A stretch of 6,316 bases of DNA from Elusimicrobiota bacterium (lineage in GTDB: Bacteria > Elusimicrobiota > Elusimicrobia > UBA1565 > JACRDR01), in NCBI GenBank assembly GCA_016212845.1, contig JACRDR010000095.1:1-6316 (forward strand), in the 5' to 3' direction. Below the pieces are notes generated by a model that made no database searches, was not told the origin of the DNA, and saw only the letters and a list, made by a program, of their open reading frames with translations. The position numbers and the translations under genes were made by a program. Of this stretch, positions 5,479 to 6,316 are shown one piece after another. Position 1 is the first letter of the stretch. Each line of letters opens with the position of its first letter.

Positions 5479-6316
5479 ATGCCGGACTTCAAATACTGGG
5501 CCTTCATCAGCTACAGCCACCGGGACAAGTCGTGGGCCGACTGGCTCCATAAGAGCCTCGAGACCTTCGTCGTCCCCGGCCGCCTCATCGGTCGCGCCTC
5601 CCGGGACGAAAAAGTCCCGGCCCGCCTCTACCCGATCTTCCGCGACCGCGAGGAGCTGCCGACCTCCGGCGACCTCGGCGGCAATATAGAGGAAGCGCTC
5701 CGCCAGTCGCGCTACCTCGTCGTCATCTGCTCGAAGGCCTCGGCCGCCTCGCGCTGGGTCGACGGCGAGATCCGGACCTTCAAGGCGCAGGGGAAGGCCG
5801 ACCGCGTGCTCTGCTTGATCGTCGACGGCGAGCCGAACGCCTCCGACAAGGCCGCGGGCGCCGCCGAGGAGTGCTTCGCGAAGTCGCTGCGGTTCAAACT
5901 CGGGCCCGGCGGGGCGCTCACGGAGGAGCCCGCCGAGCCGATCGCCGCCGACGCCCGGGAAGGCATGGACGGGAAGGAAAACTGCCTGCTGAAGGTCGCC
6001 GCGGGCCTCCTCGGCGTCGGCTTCGACGAGCTGCGCCAGCGGGACGCCGAGCGGCGGCGGCGCGCGCGCGCCCTCGCGCTCGCGGGAGCCGCGGCGATCG
6101 CGGGCGTCCTGCTGTGGCAGGAGCGCGCCAAGATCGTCGACCTGCGCCGTCAGCTCGCCCAGGTGGACTACGAGCGCGGGAAGGCCCTGCGCGAGAGCGG
6201 GGAAGGGGGCGCCTCCGCGGTGTTTTTCGCCGAGTCCAACCGCATCCGCCCGACGGTGGCCGCGCGCGCCAACGCCGCGCACTTCGTGCGCCGCACCGCG
6301 ATCCCCCAGCTCATCC
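5479..6316 (+). CDS. TIR-domain protein with one membrane helix (3' end outside window)
   Basis: The frame stays open from ATG 5479 to the window end (279 complete codons). Residues 4-125 are a bacterial TIR domain: FISYSHRD (9-16, box 1), RLYPIFRDREELPTSGDLG (49-67, BB-loop region), a strand LVVICS (80-85) and SRWVDGEI (91-98), in which Glu97 sits where the catalytic Glu of TIR NADases such as SARM1 is found. A conserved extension follows (EPIAADAREGMDGKENCLLKV and GLLGVGFDELRQRD), as in many TIR-membrane proteins. A single transmembrane helix lies at about 198-213 (ALALAGAAAIAGVLLW) after an RRRRAR stop-transfer-like run, so the TIR domain should face the cytoplasm. Residues after about 215 start a helical region, DYERGKALRESG...ARANAAHFVRR. 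Relatives often carry WD40 or TPR repeats there, but the remainder is not visible. The domain may cleave NAD+ or act as a scaffold; neither can be shown here. There is no Shine-Dalgarno site, and the start is supported by box 1 lying 9 residues in. Confidence 0.9.
   Translation, partial: MPDFKYWAFISYSHRDKSWADWLHKSLETFVVPGRLIGRASRDEKVPARLYPIFRDREELPTSGDLGGNIEEALRQSRYLVVICSKASAASRWVDGEIRTFKAQGKADRVLCLIVDGEPNASDKAAGAAEECFAKSLRFKLGPGGALTEEPAEPIAADAREGMDGKENCLLKVAAGLLGVGFDELRQRDAERRRRARALALAGAAAIAGVLLWQERAKIVDLRRQLAQVDYERGKALRESGEGGASAVFFAESNRIRPTVAARANAAHFVRRTAIPQLI

Noticed and set aside
2580..5552. Very long open frame on the plus strand across the DUF4062 gene and beyond
   Set aside because: It is antisense to a gene with clear domains, its translation is Arg/Gly/Ala/Leu-rich without domain signatures, and it runs out of frame through the signal-peptide gene; typical of stop-poor GC-rich DNA.
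5601..5620. 7-bp inverted repeat around GAAAAA
   Set aside because: It sits inside the TIR coding sequence with no terminator-like tail; short GC stems are expected by chance at this composition.
5470..6282. Minus-strand open frame opposite the TIR gene
   Set aside because: The plus strand encodes an unmistakable TIR domain; the antisense product has no recognisable motif.
1..6316. CRISPR array, tRNA, rRNA, transposase or integrase
   Set aside because: No regularly spaced direct repeats, no tRNA-like cloverleaf or rRNA segments and no recombinase signatures were seen on either strand.

Overview
The window is GC-rich chromosomal DNA from a bacterium (about two-thirds G+C by eye, with strong third-position G/C preference). 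The phylum cannot be fixed from this sequence. The mix of lipoproteins, DUF4062/STAND/TPR and TIR proteins, and start sites that look leaderless would suit a GC-rich environmental lineage such as Elusimicrobiota, Myxococcota or Acidobacteriota, but that is a guess. There are no rRNA or tRNA genes, no CRISPR array and no transposase. Almost all of the window is coding.

Layout. (1) 2-1230, plus strand: a translationally coupled pair, made of the tail of a lipoprotein gene that begins before the window and a small all-helical protein. It ends at a nearly perfect 41-bp palindrome (1231-1271). (2) 1267-1548, minus strand: a stand-alone RyR-domain protein of 93 residues, whose stop codon lies inside the palindrome. 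(3) 1549-1627: a compact divergent promoter region. (4) 1628-2074, plus strand: a DUF5675-family protein with an H...HGC motif. (5) 2064-4940, minus strand: a 958-residue protein with an N-terminal DUF4062 domain, a STAND/NACHT-like P-loop NTPase and C-terminal TPR repeats. It converges on and overlaps the DUF5675 gene by 11 bp. (6) 4941-5016: a second divergent promoter region, with two -35 boxes in mirror arrangement. (7) 5017-5448, plus strand: a small Sec-exported protein of unknown function. (8) 5479 to the window end, plus strand: the 5' part of a TIR-domain protein with one transmembrane helix.

Biology. Three domains here (RyR, DUF4062-STAND-TPR, TIR-TM) belong to families repeatedly linked to nucleotide or NAD+ signalling and to biological conflict in prokaryotes, and DUF5675 is common in phages and prophages. 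The genes are not one operon: strand switches separate them and each appears to have its own promoter. They are best read as a cluster of signalling or defence-like accessory genes, not a proven single system. The most notable sequence-level signals are the mirror-symmetric promoter pair at 4947-5009, the recurring -10-like hexamer placed 6-9 nt before start codons (leaderless-type starts) and the large palindrome at 1231-1271.
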